Source: Eutreptiella sp. 'Long Island Sound 2002' (Eukaryota > Euglenozoa > Euglenophyceae > Eutreptiales > Eutreptiaceae). Taken from it: a stretch of 64,000 nt of DNA. The DNA lies in contig OZ038385.1 of NCBI GenBank assembly GCA_964036045.1, forward strand, positions 29,635,306 to 29,699,305. Reading direction: 5' to 3'. The first letter of the stretch is position 1, and every line of letters starts with the position of its first letter. Made by a program: the position numbers and the translations under genes. The notes under the pieces are model-generated. The model saw only the letters and a list, made by a program, of their open reading frames with translations. It had not been told where the DNA came from and did no database searches. Below are positions 11,031-22,206 of the stretch, piece after piece.

Positions 11031-11549
11031 ACTGGTAAACGGTGGAGTGGAGTGCTGCTCCCCGCCAGGAACACGCACTCCGACGACGGTGCGGAGCCCT
11101 GCTCCCCGTCCATGGCGCCACTCGGACCACACCACCATGAACACAACGTCCGACCCCACGAAGGGGCCATACCAACAACTGGGCCTACACCCCGTGTTGA
11201 TCGCAACATCGCGACCCTTACAGCCCTTGCAACGCTTGCAACCTAGGAAATTACATGACACGGCGTTATCGCATCGTTCCCCCCCGCCTCACAGACAAAG
11301 GGTACCATAGTGGATTAAACTTATGTCTATCTGCAAAAAAAGGGGTTCCAAAACATTTTCTGAAATCCCCTGCACCACATCTTCCTTGGCAATGAATATT
11401 GTCCAAACAGGGTCGATCCGAGGGACAGGAGACAGTGTATTGTGTCAGTGGATCAAATGGGTCTGTGTGTTGCAATTGGAAAATAAGGGGGTGGGGAGGG
11501 CATGTGGATGGAGCAGTGGATGGCGACACAAGTGGGATCCACAATGATG

Positions 11550-11700
11550 TGACGAAAGGTGAAAGTGAAGGGGATAGGGATGAAGACGGAGATGTCAATG
11601 AAGATGGCGATGAGGGCGCAGATGGAAAGGGGGATGGAACCGAGGATCGGGATGAAGCTGGAGATGAGGATGGGGCTGAAGATCGGGATGGGGATGGCCA
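11550..11700 (+). repeat. Purine-rich GAT/GGGAT-like imperfect microsatellite
   Basis: The plus strand is nearly all purine plus T in a GATGGGGATGA-like rhythm. It translates to an acidic low-complexity frame, which I do not take as coding. Confidence 0.6.
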
Positions 11701-11704
11701 CCGT

Positions 11705-11800
11705 ACACAGGTCAACACGCACGCCACATATACATGTCCTGGCATGCATATGCAGCAATGTTCGGCAGTTCTCGATGACATTTGTTTTCCACACCACCTT
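11705..11800 (+). repeat. R3 dispersed repeat, copy 1 of 4
   Basis: Core blocks CAGGTCAACACGC, TCCTGGCATGCATATGCAG and CAATGTTCGGCAGTTCT. The other copies are at 48770-48865, 56750-56835 and 58965-59060. Confidence 0.65.
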
Positions 11801-13420
11801 GCCATATGTACACTCGTGAGACCGCTTATATTCACGTAGCTGCTGTGTTTTGCCAACCACAACAACTGGTCTGCATCTGTACTACTGAGGCAGCTCCTGC
11901 TCCTGCTCAAAGGCTGGCACTCAATTGGGATGAGGAAGGCGAGGCTGGACAGAAAGCACGTGCTTAGTATACCTCATCCAGCACCACGGTTCCATACATG
12001 CACATCGTACAGGGGACCGAAAGAGACTCAATCAGCGTGGATGTAAAGTCCCGCAATTTCCACATCAGATCAAGCCCACTCACGCATGCTCTCCCCACTG
12101 CGGTATAGGTCAAATCTCAAATTCCGGTGTCCAGATGGTTCTGGAAGTTCCATGATTTCCATCCTGCATAATACCCATGCAGCATCATGCAGAATCTGAC
12201 ATCTCAGGCGACATTGCAGGCAACCCTGAGGGTTTGTCAAAAAGTATACGCCGAAACACTGCACACTACAATGCAACCACTACACCACAGTGCATATGAA
12301 ATGACGTATTTTGTGCCATGACAAACATGGGACTACTGCCATGCGATCAAGGTTGGAACCATTGCAATGCACATGGAAACAGTGGCAGATTGCAAGAAAT
12401 CCAACAGGTCAGTAACATCCCACACTGCTCCAGACGAGCCTTGCTTGCCGGTGAACCCAACGATTTAGGGGAGATATATTAGTGGATGCCCGACAGTAGT
12501 CAACTACAACCGGCGTAGTTGGCCACAGTTGGCAGCTGCACACAACATTGCAGTCAATGAGCAGACAGACCATAATTCACCAAGGAAGCAAGTGTGGCTG
12601 GGTTGATGAGACTGGCGCGAGAATGTAATTCGTGTGTTGATTGTCTTTTTTAGTTTTGACTCAAACTGTCCATCAAGTTCACAGCGAGCTCTCGTGCTGC
12701 AGCCTGGATCAAGGAGTAGGGCTTATAGAACAAACGAGCGTCCCACATGCTATATACACACGTGGTCCAGTGTCACCTGGTCGACCTACTCTGTTCGCTA
12801 CTTGCATGATCTACTCATTGCATATGCACTCTTGCGGTGCCACGCCTTTTGGCTTTGTCTTGCAATATGCTCGAGATGAAATGTACCTGTTGGAAGCTTG
12901 GGTCATTCTCTTGTGATTCATGTATTGATTATTAGTCTGCGACAGGCCACCTACACAGCCAGCTCCAACTGGATGAAGGGATTTGGTCTCATTCAGAGTT
13001 GAGGCTAGACTCCGATGGCCGCTGGATGCGAGGGCAAATCCATGCCCCAGGCCGCCGGATGTGATCCCTTCCTCTGCGGGAGACTGCCAGGTGCGGTTAC
13101 TGTGGAACTTGTGGATGTGCATTGGTTGTAAGGCGCTCTCCTGGGCTTGAAAAATGGTAGCCTTGCCAAGGAGGTGGGTGGTCGCAAATTTCCGACCCTG
13201 CTGCCCTCCCAGAAAGGTCTACTTATGCTTCTGGGAGACTGGCGTATACCCTGCCGGAGGCTACCAAATGCGAGGGCAACTCCCCGCCGGAGGCTGCCAG
13301 ATGCAAACAAAATCTTGCAAGTCTAGCCTCAACTCTGGTCTCATTACAATTTTGATCGGGGGGCATTACCCCTCAGCAGCACCCCCCCCCCCCCTGTAAG
13401 AGCCAAACAGTGGCCAAATG
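11801..13420. other. No gene recognised
   Basis: Spacer of ordinary composition. Short frames only and no protein motif. GCCGGAGGCT-like blocks recur on a short scale near 13030-13310. Confidence 0.45.
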
Positions 13421-14198
13421 GTACCCCCCGCCCCCCTTGCAAACTCCCGGGTTAGCGCGCGACGGTCTCCCGGGTGGGGGGGGAGACGGTCGCCAAGTGA
13501 CGGTCTCCCAGGGGGGGGGGGGGGGGTTGCAAGGGTATTTGAAGGCAAACTGTGGTACCATCCACTGATGCAAGCAAAGAGAACACGTGTGAAATGACTT
13601 TCGCGTTGATGCCAATGTGCTTCATCCAACACAAATGTTATTGAGGATCCAAAGGAATGGTAAAGAACTTCTGGGTACGAGAATAACACACTGTACCGAA
13701 TGTGGCAAAACTGCGGCCCATTTGGCGAAGGCCGCACAACAGTGGCCAACACATGTGCACCAAGTGTGCGTGAGTGGTACCGTACATGGTCACCGGGAGA
13801 AAACATCTTGGGTCTGAAGTAGCAACACAACAAACCCATACAACGCCTTTGGAGAGAGAATATCACAGAACACACACAGGTGCTTGATTTGAAGTAATGG
13901 GAAAGCAATGCAAGGCCATGCGTAAAGCAGATGGGCAACACAAACCAGCACAATACATGTTAACTAGAAAATCATGGAAGTGACGGTCTCCCGGGTGGGG
14001 GGCGGAGATTGCAAGGGGGGGGGGGAGTTTGCAAGGAGATCAATGGTCCGTTCCGATAGACTGAATGTCCCCGCCATAGACAATTCCAGCCACTAGTCAA
14101 GCAATACTGCGAAGTCCAATCAATGCACGTGTCCCCTTCTTGGTTGGGGTGCTCCACTATGTAATGTAGGGAGTTTGCAAGGGGGGGGGGGGGGGGGG
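13421..14198. mobile_element. G/C-capped inverted-repeat element (MITE-like), 778 bp
   Basis: The left end is CCCCCCGCCCCCC followed by TTGCAAACTCCC (13423-13448). The right end is GGGAGTTTGCAA followed by a G18 run (14169-14198), the reverse complement. Internal blocks GACGGTCTCCCGGGTGGGG occur at both ends of the body and are shared with the element at 17021-17442, as is the central sequence (GTGAGTGGTACC, GGGAGAAAACATCTTGGGT, TTTGGAGAGAGAATATCACA). No transposase is encoded. It is probably non-autonomous. A target duplication is not evident. An internal GGGAGTTTGCAAGG at 14023-14036 suggests a nested or composite structure. Confidence 0.6.
14037..14160 (+). repeat. R2 repeat, copy 1 (copy 2 at 54757-54880)
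   Basis: Begins GATCAATGGTC and contains GACTGAATGTCCCCGCCATA and TTCTTGGTTGGGGTGCTCC. The second copy, 40 kb away, is about 85-90% identical by eye and is also preceded by a G-run. Confidence 0.75.
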
Positions 14199-14225
14199 AA
14201 TACAGCTGACCGCAGAATTTTTCGT

Positions 14226-14350
14226 CGGCGGTTCGAACCCTAGTCGGGCGAACATGGCGGCAGCGCCACCGATGACGGTCGACCGACCAGAATTTGAACC
14301 GCCGACCTAAAACTTTGCAGTCCGCGGCGTTACCATTCGACCGGCGTTAG
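14226..14350. repeat. Inverted tRNA-like T-arm pair with a tRNA-Cys-like minus-strand sequence
   Basis: GTCGGCGGTTCGAACC on the plus strand (from 14226) faces its near complement GAACCGCCGAC (ending near 14309). On the minus strand, from about 14350, a tRNA-like series reads GCCGGTCGAATGGTAACGCC, then GGACTGCAAAG (anticodon-like GCA), then GGCGGTTCAAATTC (B-box-like). The anticodon stem pairs poorly, so this is more likely tRNA-derived repeat sequence than a working tRNA. Confidence 0.45.
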
Positions 14351-14359
14351 ATGTGACAG

Positions 14360-16200
14360 CAATGGGCCACCCCACTGCTTGGAGCCTTCTGAGCGAAAAC
14401 TTTTGACCCCCCCCCCCCCCCCCCGGAGGAAGCCTGTGCTATTGCACGTGCGCACAAGAGGCGATCAGCACAAAAAGCGCAGGAAGAAAATGGCTCGTCA
14501 GTGGCCTAAAAGACCATAGGTACCTTTCTGTCACAAAGAGTGCAACGCGAAGACAACCTGTGGGTGGGACACCGACAAGTAAGCAGGGGCTATGCAGCGG
14601 TATGCACCTGATGCTCTCGCTAAGCACTGACCCCTGGATCTGCCATATGGGGGAGTCTTTGCACTGCGCGCCACTTTTAGACTATGTTCCCCCCGAAGAG
14701 CCCCCAAGCACACCCCTTGGAAACGCCCTTAGAATTAGGTGACCCAAACTGCCCCAGCTCAAGAAAGTTGCAAACTACCTTCCCTTCACATAACACACAT
14801 CATGCACAACTGGAAAAGCGTCCTTGTATCGGATAATCGGACTTGCTTCAATACTTCCACTTCCCAGTGGAATCTTTGGCCGTCCCATGCGTGCTTGTCC
14901 CCCTGAGTGGAAATGGCTCTTCGCCACTCTGCAGAGATATAATGTAAAGCATAAACACAATCAAGGCAAGAGAGTCGCAAACGGCATTGCGTGTAGTAAA
15001 GAGGGCGGAAATGCTACGTCAACCCTGCATTCTCGGGGATCCCCAAACAAAGGGGGACAAAATCAGAAGTCAAAAGCTCCGCTAGGGGTCACCATGATGC
15101 CCCTAGGGGCCCCTAGTATCTCAAAGTATGGGTCTCTAGTACGGCCAGACGCCCAAATAGTTGCACTGCGCGCGCACTGCGCGCGCACGTCGCGCGCACT
15201 GCGCTTGAGGCGCCCCCTATATCATCAAGAGTTCATGTGTGGAATGACAGCAACGGAAATGCAGAGTCCCCCCCCCCCCCAAAAGTGATATCCAGTTTTA
15301 GGGGATAGAGGCGACAGAATAAAAAAATACATTGGGGGATGGTCTTATTGGGCAAAATAATGATTTTACAAGGGGTTGGACATCAAATATCATGCCTTGG
15401 GGTATGCTACACGAATGACCCCAAAAATGGGGGGGTATACGATGCCCGCACCTGCGCTTGATGTAACAACCTCTCTTCGAGGTGATTTCGTCCTGCGTGC
15501 TCTGAGTTTCCTGCATTTCGCAACATACACACTGTCACATGAGTAGGAGCAGGCAAACCAAATACAAGCAAGCGCAACCTTTGAAAGGGAGCACAAAACT
15601 TGGTTTGACCTTTTGTCCCCATCCCATATCATTGCATTTGACCCTCCCTTGTATCAGCTCCCATGCAATCTGAGATGCAATGCTCCCCACCCATCAATCA
15701 AATTGGAGCTGCCCCAGACGCACATTCAATCCTTACTGTCCCCATGGAGAGGCCCAAAACTGCCCATGGACGCAACACGCAAGGGGACAGATCCCGAAAC
15801 TAAACTACTCAACCAAAAGGGAGCCCATGAGATGCGTAGGTGCACGAGCAACCCCCGTGACCATGGGATTGCACAGCAAATTACTATGACGCTCAAGCAG
15901 GCTGGCGCTCTTGTGCGTGTGGGCACTTTTCGCCCCCCCCCCCCCCCCCGGCAGCTGTGCGCGACGGAGTGACGCCCGGGAGGGAGCAATCAATACATCA
16001 TGCGCTGAAGTCCCTGGAAACAACATGCGGAGTAATGTTCAAGGGAAACCGAAGCTGCTACAGAACCAAACTTGGTGAGTAAGCCCCTCAATGTGAGACC
16101 ACCCCTTCCGGTGCTATGCTGCACTGTTTCGTCGTTGACAGATGAGGTAGATGACGGTATGTACCCTCCCCCCCTTGCGCAAGCACCAGGAAAGTCAGAA
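14360..16200. other. No gene recognised; CG/GC alternating tract inside
   Basis: Contains an alternating purine-pyrimidine tract at 15173-15215 (GCACTGCGCGCGCACTGCGC and onward), related to 9552-9600. Long C-runs occur at 14407-14424, 15271-15280 and 15932-15950. No coding motif. Confidence 0.45.
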
Positions 16201-16205
16201 CAACA

Positions 16206-16509
16206 ACGGTCAGACCGGGTCCCGGTGCTTGGACAAGGCGGTGCTTGCGCGCGACGTGCGGTACCAGCCAAGCCAGGAGTAACGACATCAATCATGGCTG
16301 AAAATCACATCAAAACAAACAGCAGTGGTTTGCAGTAGCAAGCATAATGTTGTCATGAGCAGGAGGACTCATCCCAAACATGACACAGCCCCTGTTTCTC
16401 ACTACAATCAGCACACAATCACCTTCTGTTAAGTTTCTGACCATAAAAACTGTGGTCAGAAAAACGACGGTCAGACCGGGTCCCGGTGCTTAGACAAGGC
16501 GGTGCTTCC
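16206..16509. repeat. 44-bp direct repeat spaced about 260 bp apart
   Basis: ACGGTCAGACCGGGTCCCGG and the following GTGCTT.GACAAGGCGGTGCTT occur at 16206-16249 and again at 16464-16509 with about two differences. The second copy runs into a G-run. Confidence 0.8.
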
Positions 16510-17020
16510 GCAGGGGGGGGGGGGGGGTCTTACAATACAAGTGTATATACGTGGGGCGCACATGCAGGCACTCCTTTGGCCACATACCTGAGCTAGATCC
16601 TAGACTTTGACCACACTGTGGCAAATGAGGTTGCCAGAGGGCGAACGGTCATGTAAGCCATCCGGCCGGATTCTGCCCTACATAACAGCCAGCCAGTCGG
16701 CCAAGACGGTGTCAACGTCTGTTGTTTGTTTAATACTCTCTGTGTCAGAGCAGGAGGGACTGCTCATGAGCTCTAAGCATAGGAAGACAGTGCGCGGTCA
16801 ACTTTCTGTCCCGACAGGGGCGACAAAAACTGAAACTCTGTAGGCTGAGTGCAAACACGCTGGCGTAAAAACATCCGAATTGACTGACATGGAAAGCTTC
16901 TTTCTTTTAATGGGAGCAGTGCTGCAAGAAATGGCTTGTTTCTTAGGAGTCGGTGGGTGAAGAGAGCTGCCCCAAGCAATCATGATTCACACTGCATCAG
17001 TTCGTGGGTTCTTGGAATGC
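16510..17020. other. No gene recognised
   Basis: Short frames only. Confidence 0.45.
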
Positions 17021-17442
17021 TACCCTACCCCCCCCCCCTTGAAATCTCCCCCCGTAGCGCGCGACGGTCTTCCCCCAGGGGGGGGGGGGGCGGTCGCCAA
17101 GTGACGGTCTCCCCCCTGGGGGGGGGGGGGATTGCAAGGGCATTTCAAGGCCCCACAACAGTGGCCTACACCACCAAGTGTACGTGAGTGGTACCATACC
17201 CGGTCACTGGGAGAAAACATCTTGGGTCGGAAAAGGAACACGATGACCTGCACACGGCCTTTGGAGAGAGAATATCACAGAATTACACAGAGGTGACTGA
17301 TTCGAAGTAATGGGAAAGCAATGCATGAACGTGTGCGTGACAGATGGGGAACATAAACCACCGCAATTGCCCAGCAAAACAGTGAAGTGATGGTCTCCCC
17401 CTCCCCGGGGGGGGGAGATTTCAAGGGGGGGGGGGCAGGGTA
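17021..17442. mobile_element. G/C-capped MITE-like element, 422 bp, with 33-bp inverted ends
   Basis: The left end is TACCCTA followed by C-run, TTGAAATCT and C6 (17021-17053). The right end is the reverse complement: G-run, AGATTTCAA, G11 and CAGGGTA (17410-17442). The inverted repeat is essentially perfect over about 33 bp. The body is a diverged copy of part of the 13421-14198 element. No ORF with a transposase motif is present. No clear target duplication is visible. Confidence 0.7.
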
Positions 17443-18296
17443 TGTACAGCATGGCGTACCAGAGAAGAATCTGTTGTGTAGGCATATTGCAAATATGCAA
17501 AAAGCTGTTCCTGCGAGGGTAATGCACGAGCTATCATGGCAAGGCAGCCGGGCAGCTAAGACTGCTGCCCGGGAGGGAGGGGGGGGGGTTCCGTCACCGT
17601 ACATAAAAATTGATGTGCCTAGAAAGCGGGTCACCGGCATCATGAGGGCACAGACCCACTCCTGTTGAGCGGGTCAACTTGACAACCATCACAGCAGTGA
17701 GTGTGCTGTCACACCAGCAGGCAATGTGTATGTGCTATCAGATCCCATCACAGTGAAAGCAATGGAGTAAAGTGTCCTGCACGATTGGCAGGAAGGCAAC
17801 CTGGACACAATCTCGCTGATTTTTGTCACCGAGGGGACCCCCCCCCGGGTGGGGACAACATGGAGGGGGTGACAAAGGGGGGGGGGGGTATGGGTATGGG
17901 TATGGGTATGGATAGAGCCCTTGTACCAAGTACCAGGCAAGCACCACCACATGTCTCACCACTCGTACTGCGGTTGCCTCTTCGGGCGCGAGAGGCATCC
18001 AGGGCCCACCACTGCTGTAGCCACGGGCCACGGGCCACGTAGACAGGTGAAACGGGTGTGCAGTGCAGTGTGCTGTGTACTCTCACAGCGGCTGTTACCG
18101 GAGGGGTGCGCCACGAGTAACCAGCAGGTCGGATGCCTTGCACAGAGGGTGCTGACAGCGCGGCCCATACATTGGGCTGGTCTCACTGTAGATCCTCACA
18201 CGGTGAGCATGGACACTGCCTGGTCCATGCTCTTCCGAGCCAATGGCTGAGAGTCACAAGCCTCCTCTGGTAAGGGTCCCTTGCTACCCTCTTGGA
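17443..18296. other. No gene recognised; (GGGTAT)4 at about 17887-17911
   Basis: A G-run at 17877-17888 leads into four GGGTAT units. No other structure is recognised. Confidence 0.45.
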
Positions 18297-18570
18297 GGAC
18301 CGACCTGTCAGGGTGATCCACAGGCCATGGATCCCTCATGAGCATCCACGGGCCCAGGCCATTTGGGACACTCTGAGGGTCAAACCCTGCCAGTCCACAA
18401 GACCTCTTGTTACAGTGAAGCCCATAGACAGTCCCGAGGACTGACCAGTCAGGGCGGGCAACAGGCCACACACGCCTCTTGAGCATCCACGGGCTCCAGG
18501 CCACTCAGGACACTCCGAGGGTTAGCCCTGCTGGTCCACAAGTCCTCTTGTGGCATGGACACGTCACTCA
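18297..18570. repeat. Degenerate tandem duplication, unit about 139 bp
   Basis: AGGACCGACCTGTCAGGG at 18297 recurs as AGGACTGACCAGTCAGGG at 18436. In both, GAGCATCCACGGG, CAGGCCA and GTCCACAAG.CCTCTTG follow at matching spacing. Confidence 0.7.
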
Positions 18571-18844
18571 TGTACAGCCAAAGTTTAGTGAGCTAAGAGA
18601 CCGGGCTCCTGGCCACTTGTACCCAGGGGACACTGAACTGAGCGTGCATGAGACCCCCACCCTGCCATGCGGAAATCAGTCTCCGTGTCTCCGTCTCAGA
18701 GACCTTGACTGGCAACCCCTATTTCTTCAACTTGGTCTGGCAGTGGTAGGGCTGCCCCATCCAGATAGCACCTTCCCCAGGGGGTGGTGTGCCCTGGTGG
18801 TGGAGGCCCCCTGTCCAGGCCCATCTGACTCGGTGACAAATGGG

Positions 18845-19078
18845 CGGGGGGGGGGGGGGGGTGCATTAGAAGGGAAGGGGCTTCAGAGGCGGCCCCAGAA
18901 TCGGCTAGGCATGCGGTTGTCGGGGGTTGCCAAAGCGGTTGGGGGCGGTTACTGTCGGTTACAAATGTTATTCAAGCTGGCACTTGTGGCAAGGGAGACA
19001 GTAGCTGGGCATAGGCTGGGTGCCTTTGAGGGAGGGGGGGGGTTAAACCCCCCCCCCTTCCAATGCATCCCTGGGGGT
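18845..19078. mobile_element. G-capped MITE-like element, about 234 bp
   Basis: The left end is a G-run followed by TGCATTAGAAGGGAAGGGG (18846-18880). The right end is a C-run followed by TTCCAATGCATCCCTGGGG (19051-19077), its imperfect reverse complement. No ORF. It is grouped with the other inverted-repeat elements that carry homopolymer G/C at their ends. Confidence 0.5.
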
Positions 19079-20559
19079 CTGTGCGTGCCCTATCCCCAGC
19101 CACATTATGTGTGCACTATCCAACGCGGCTGAGGATAGGCCACGCGTACACGCATTGCACGTGCGGCTGTGGTTCAATGCAGAGGCGCCGACCAAAGAAG
19201 TGGGCGGTCAACACAACCGGCCCGATGTGGACGGTGAACTGAAGTGTTCCAAACGGAGGGTAGCATGCACTTCCGAGGGAAGCAGAGGAACAGGTTCAGG
19301 GTCTCAGAAAATGCGCGTGGACCAACAGGGGGATCGCTTCTATTTCTTCCGCAGTAAAGAAGCGGGTCCACTCCGTGTCTGACCAAGATATGTGGGATAG
19401 AGTGGGGACCCTGTCTACAGGGAGCCCCAGGGCTGCCTTTCATGGAACAAGGATTGAGGGTTCGCAGGGGCAGTCCAAGACCTGGCAATTCGGCCATCCA
19501 CAACCGTCTCAACCCTCAACATACCCCTCCATCCGCCCGCACACACCCCTGTTCAACCGCTGAGAGCCCTCAGCCTCTCTCAACGGAGCAATTGGTGCAC
19601 GTTCTGATCGGCGGTTAACCGTCGGTACAGTCAACGCACGCCCAGTGGCAGGCTGTTTGGTCCTACAGAAACTATGTCAACTATTCTTGTTGATTGTCAG
19701 GGGACTGGGGGGAGGGGTACTTTCGCGTGCCGCAGGTGCGCGGCAGGTGCAGTTCGCACCGCAGGTAGGGCATTACTCTCTGACAACCCCAAAACGTCAA
19801 GACCAACAATAAGAAGGAAGACCACTCCATCCACCAAGCCATTTGGGGTCCTTGTCCAGAAAAGGGGTACCCAATGGGGCTGGCACATGGATCTGTTCAC
19901 ACCATCACTCTCAACCAAAGAGGAACCACCCCGGCTCAACGTGCAAAGTGTGGCACATCCATTCTACTGGCTGACATATTTCAAAGGCGTGATGCATACG
20001 CCACAGGCACGCCGCAGGTACCTACCTGCGCAGTTGAATATCGGTCTTGATGGTGGCACTTTTGAGCCCCCAGGATACTCTCAACTGTGTGGGTCGCCTG
20101 CTTGAGCTTCACGGCTCCGCAAAAGGGATTTGCGGACTGGGACATACCTGCTGGTTCCAGTCCAGCAGTGGTGTCAGTCATTTTACTGTGCATAGTCGCT
20201 CTCCAGTTGGTTGTTGCTCTGATTGACAGCGGACCTGATGTGCGTGTCTGCAAAATTGCTGACTGCAGCAAAGCAGTTTTGGGGGTCAATGCTGTTGCGT
20301 ACGCACTGTGTTCTGAAGCCCGCAGGCCTCAGACAGGTGACCCTGACGACAACGCGGGGGCTGCCTGCATGTTTCCTGGTCCTCACCATGCCGCTCCAGT
20401 ATTGAAGCTATCACGGCTGGTCTTGTGTGTGTGGCATGTGCAAACCGAGAGAACCTTATCACCTGCACACCACCACAAGATGAGCTGGCGTAGCCTGCTC
20501 ACTTTACAGTACTCGAGATAACCTCTCGGAATCAAGGTTCAGAGCTGTCAAGTGCTACA
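19079..20559. other. No gene recognised
   Basis: Several open frames over 100 codons exist on both strands (for example 19674-20105 plus), but I see no motif or reason to choose between them. Confidence 0.4.
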
Positions 20560-21200
20560 GGGGGGGGGGGAAATTTAGTATGGGAAAATTTTTGCCCGGA
20601 AAAATTCCGCCGGGGAAAAATTCCGCCACAATCGTTAAAAGTGATGGGAAAAATTGCGCCACCCTTTTCCATGGTGAAGGGCAAGGCCTAAGGTCGGCTC
20701 TCCTTGCTTGGCCTTGACAGCTTGTGCAGCCCTCTCCAGGTCTCGCTGAACATCAGCTGACCGCACCAAAGAGGAGTTCACCAAAAAACGTTGCATTGCA
20801 GGCTGTCAAGGCAGAGGTACAGGTGCAGGGTGGACATCTTCATCCAGGTACTGGGCTGCAGCTGCCTTTGCCGAACAGCGACCTACAGAGAACACAGTGT
20901 CAGTTGACACTGCGCTCACTATTAACTGGCAACTACATGTGGTAGGTAGCCTGAAGTGCCCTGAAGGATAGAACCCTGACCATCCATCCACGTGACGTAT
21001 CTAATTCTGCACCCCCCTCCCCCGATCATACCCCCCCCCCCCCCCAGCACAGGGTACAAATTTTGAACTTGATGTCCAAAAAAAAGTATGGGAAAAATTC
21101 CGCCACAATCGTTAAAAGTGATGGGAAAAATTGCGCCACAATTGGCCGTACGAAATTTTTCCAGACAGGTTTCTTCCCATACTAAGTTTTTCCCCCCCCC
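20560..21200. mobile_element. G-capped MITE-like element, 641 bp, with repeated subterminal block
   Basis: The left end is G11 followed by AAATTTAGTATGGG (20560-20584). The right end CCCATACTAAGTTTTT followed by C9 (21176-21200) is its reverse complement with one mismatch and one indel. A block of about 45 bp (ATTCCGCCACAATCGTTAAA and following GTGATGGGAAAAATTGCGCC) occurs twice in direct orientation, near 20618-20662 and 21095-21139, apparently identical. No transposase is encoded. Confidence 0.7.
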
Positions 21201-22206
21201 GTATGATGATCCCACAGTGGCTGCGGTGGCGGATCTGACACGCAGTGAGGATTAGCTGAGTCTGAAATCAGGTTATGCAGCGGGAGACTGCCACGCGATG
21301 CAGTATGTCCTGCGGTGTGTTCCACCTTGCGCCCCATGCAGACCATTTGGACTGCCATGGACGTGTGTGGATGTGTATGCTCCAGGGGGGGTAGGGGGGC
21401 GTGAACCATAGAGGTTGGGCATGTTTGCCGGTTGAATGCACTTGGTCGTGTTTTGTGGAGGCGTACCTTCGGACTGTGTGGTTCTGGGGGAGTGTGTGTT
21501 GGGGGGAGGGCGGGGTCGCAGAGGCTGCAAAACACATTCAAAGCATAGAATGGGGCTACAGCAGGGCAATGGCGTTCTCAAACTCATGCTCAATCCCGTC
21601 AGAGTCTTGGCTCCCAACTCAGCACATACAGGTGCATTGTGGGCTCTTCTATCCGGACATTGCACTTAGTTTCGACGACCACATATCAGCACCTCCCTCT
21701 CTTGCTTTTGTTTCACTGCAGCGTCTTTTGTCCGCCTGCTGGTGTGCATACTTACTTACTGTTGGATTACACCCCCCATGCGTGTCCCTTTGGCCTCACT
21801 TACAGCTGGCATTCTCTATGAATGTTTGTCACCTCCGTTCGATGGCGTACTCGATAGGACACGCCTCTGAGTCACGCATGGCTCCCAACCAACAAAACCC
21901 AGGAAACTCTCCCCGGCGCCTCAGCAACTCAACAGGACCACTCATCAGATGTATGACTCAGTGGGACACTTTTTTGCTGTTTTTCCAGCTCTGCCGCCAC
22001 ACTTTTGTGGGAGATATGAAGGCGAGCCCTGGGCTACAATGCGTGGACAGCCATGGGGGTTGTCAGCCTAAAACAAGGCTCTGTGCAATATTGCTGAAGG
22101 GTGTGTGCGGCCTTGTCCGTGCGGACGGCGCCAGCTCAGGAGACCATGGAACGGCCGCCTCCGATCAGCAGCGCTCCGGTTGGGCCCACGGGGGCTCCCC
22201 AGAGGG
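21201..22206. other. 3' flank of the Dicer-like gene; nothing recognised
   Basis: No coding motif. A canonical AATAAA on the minus strand was not evident close to the stop. Confidence 0.4.

Noticed and set aside
17887-17911. (GGGTAT)4 as a telomere remnant
   Set aside because: Only four units, attached to a G-run; too short to claim.
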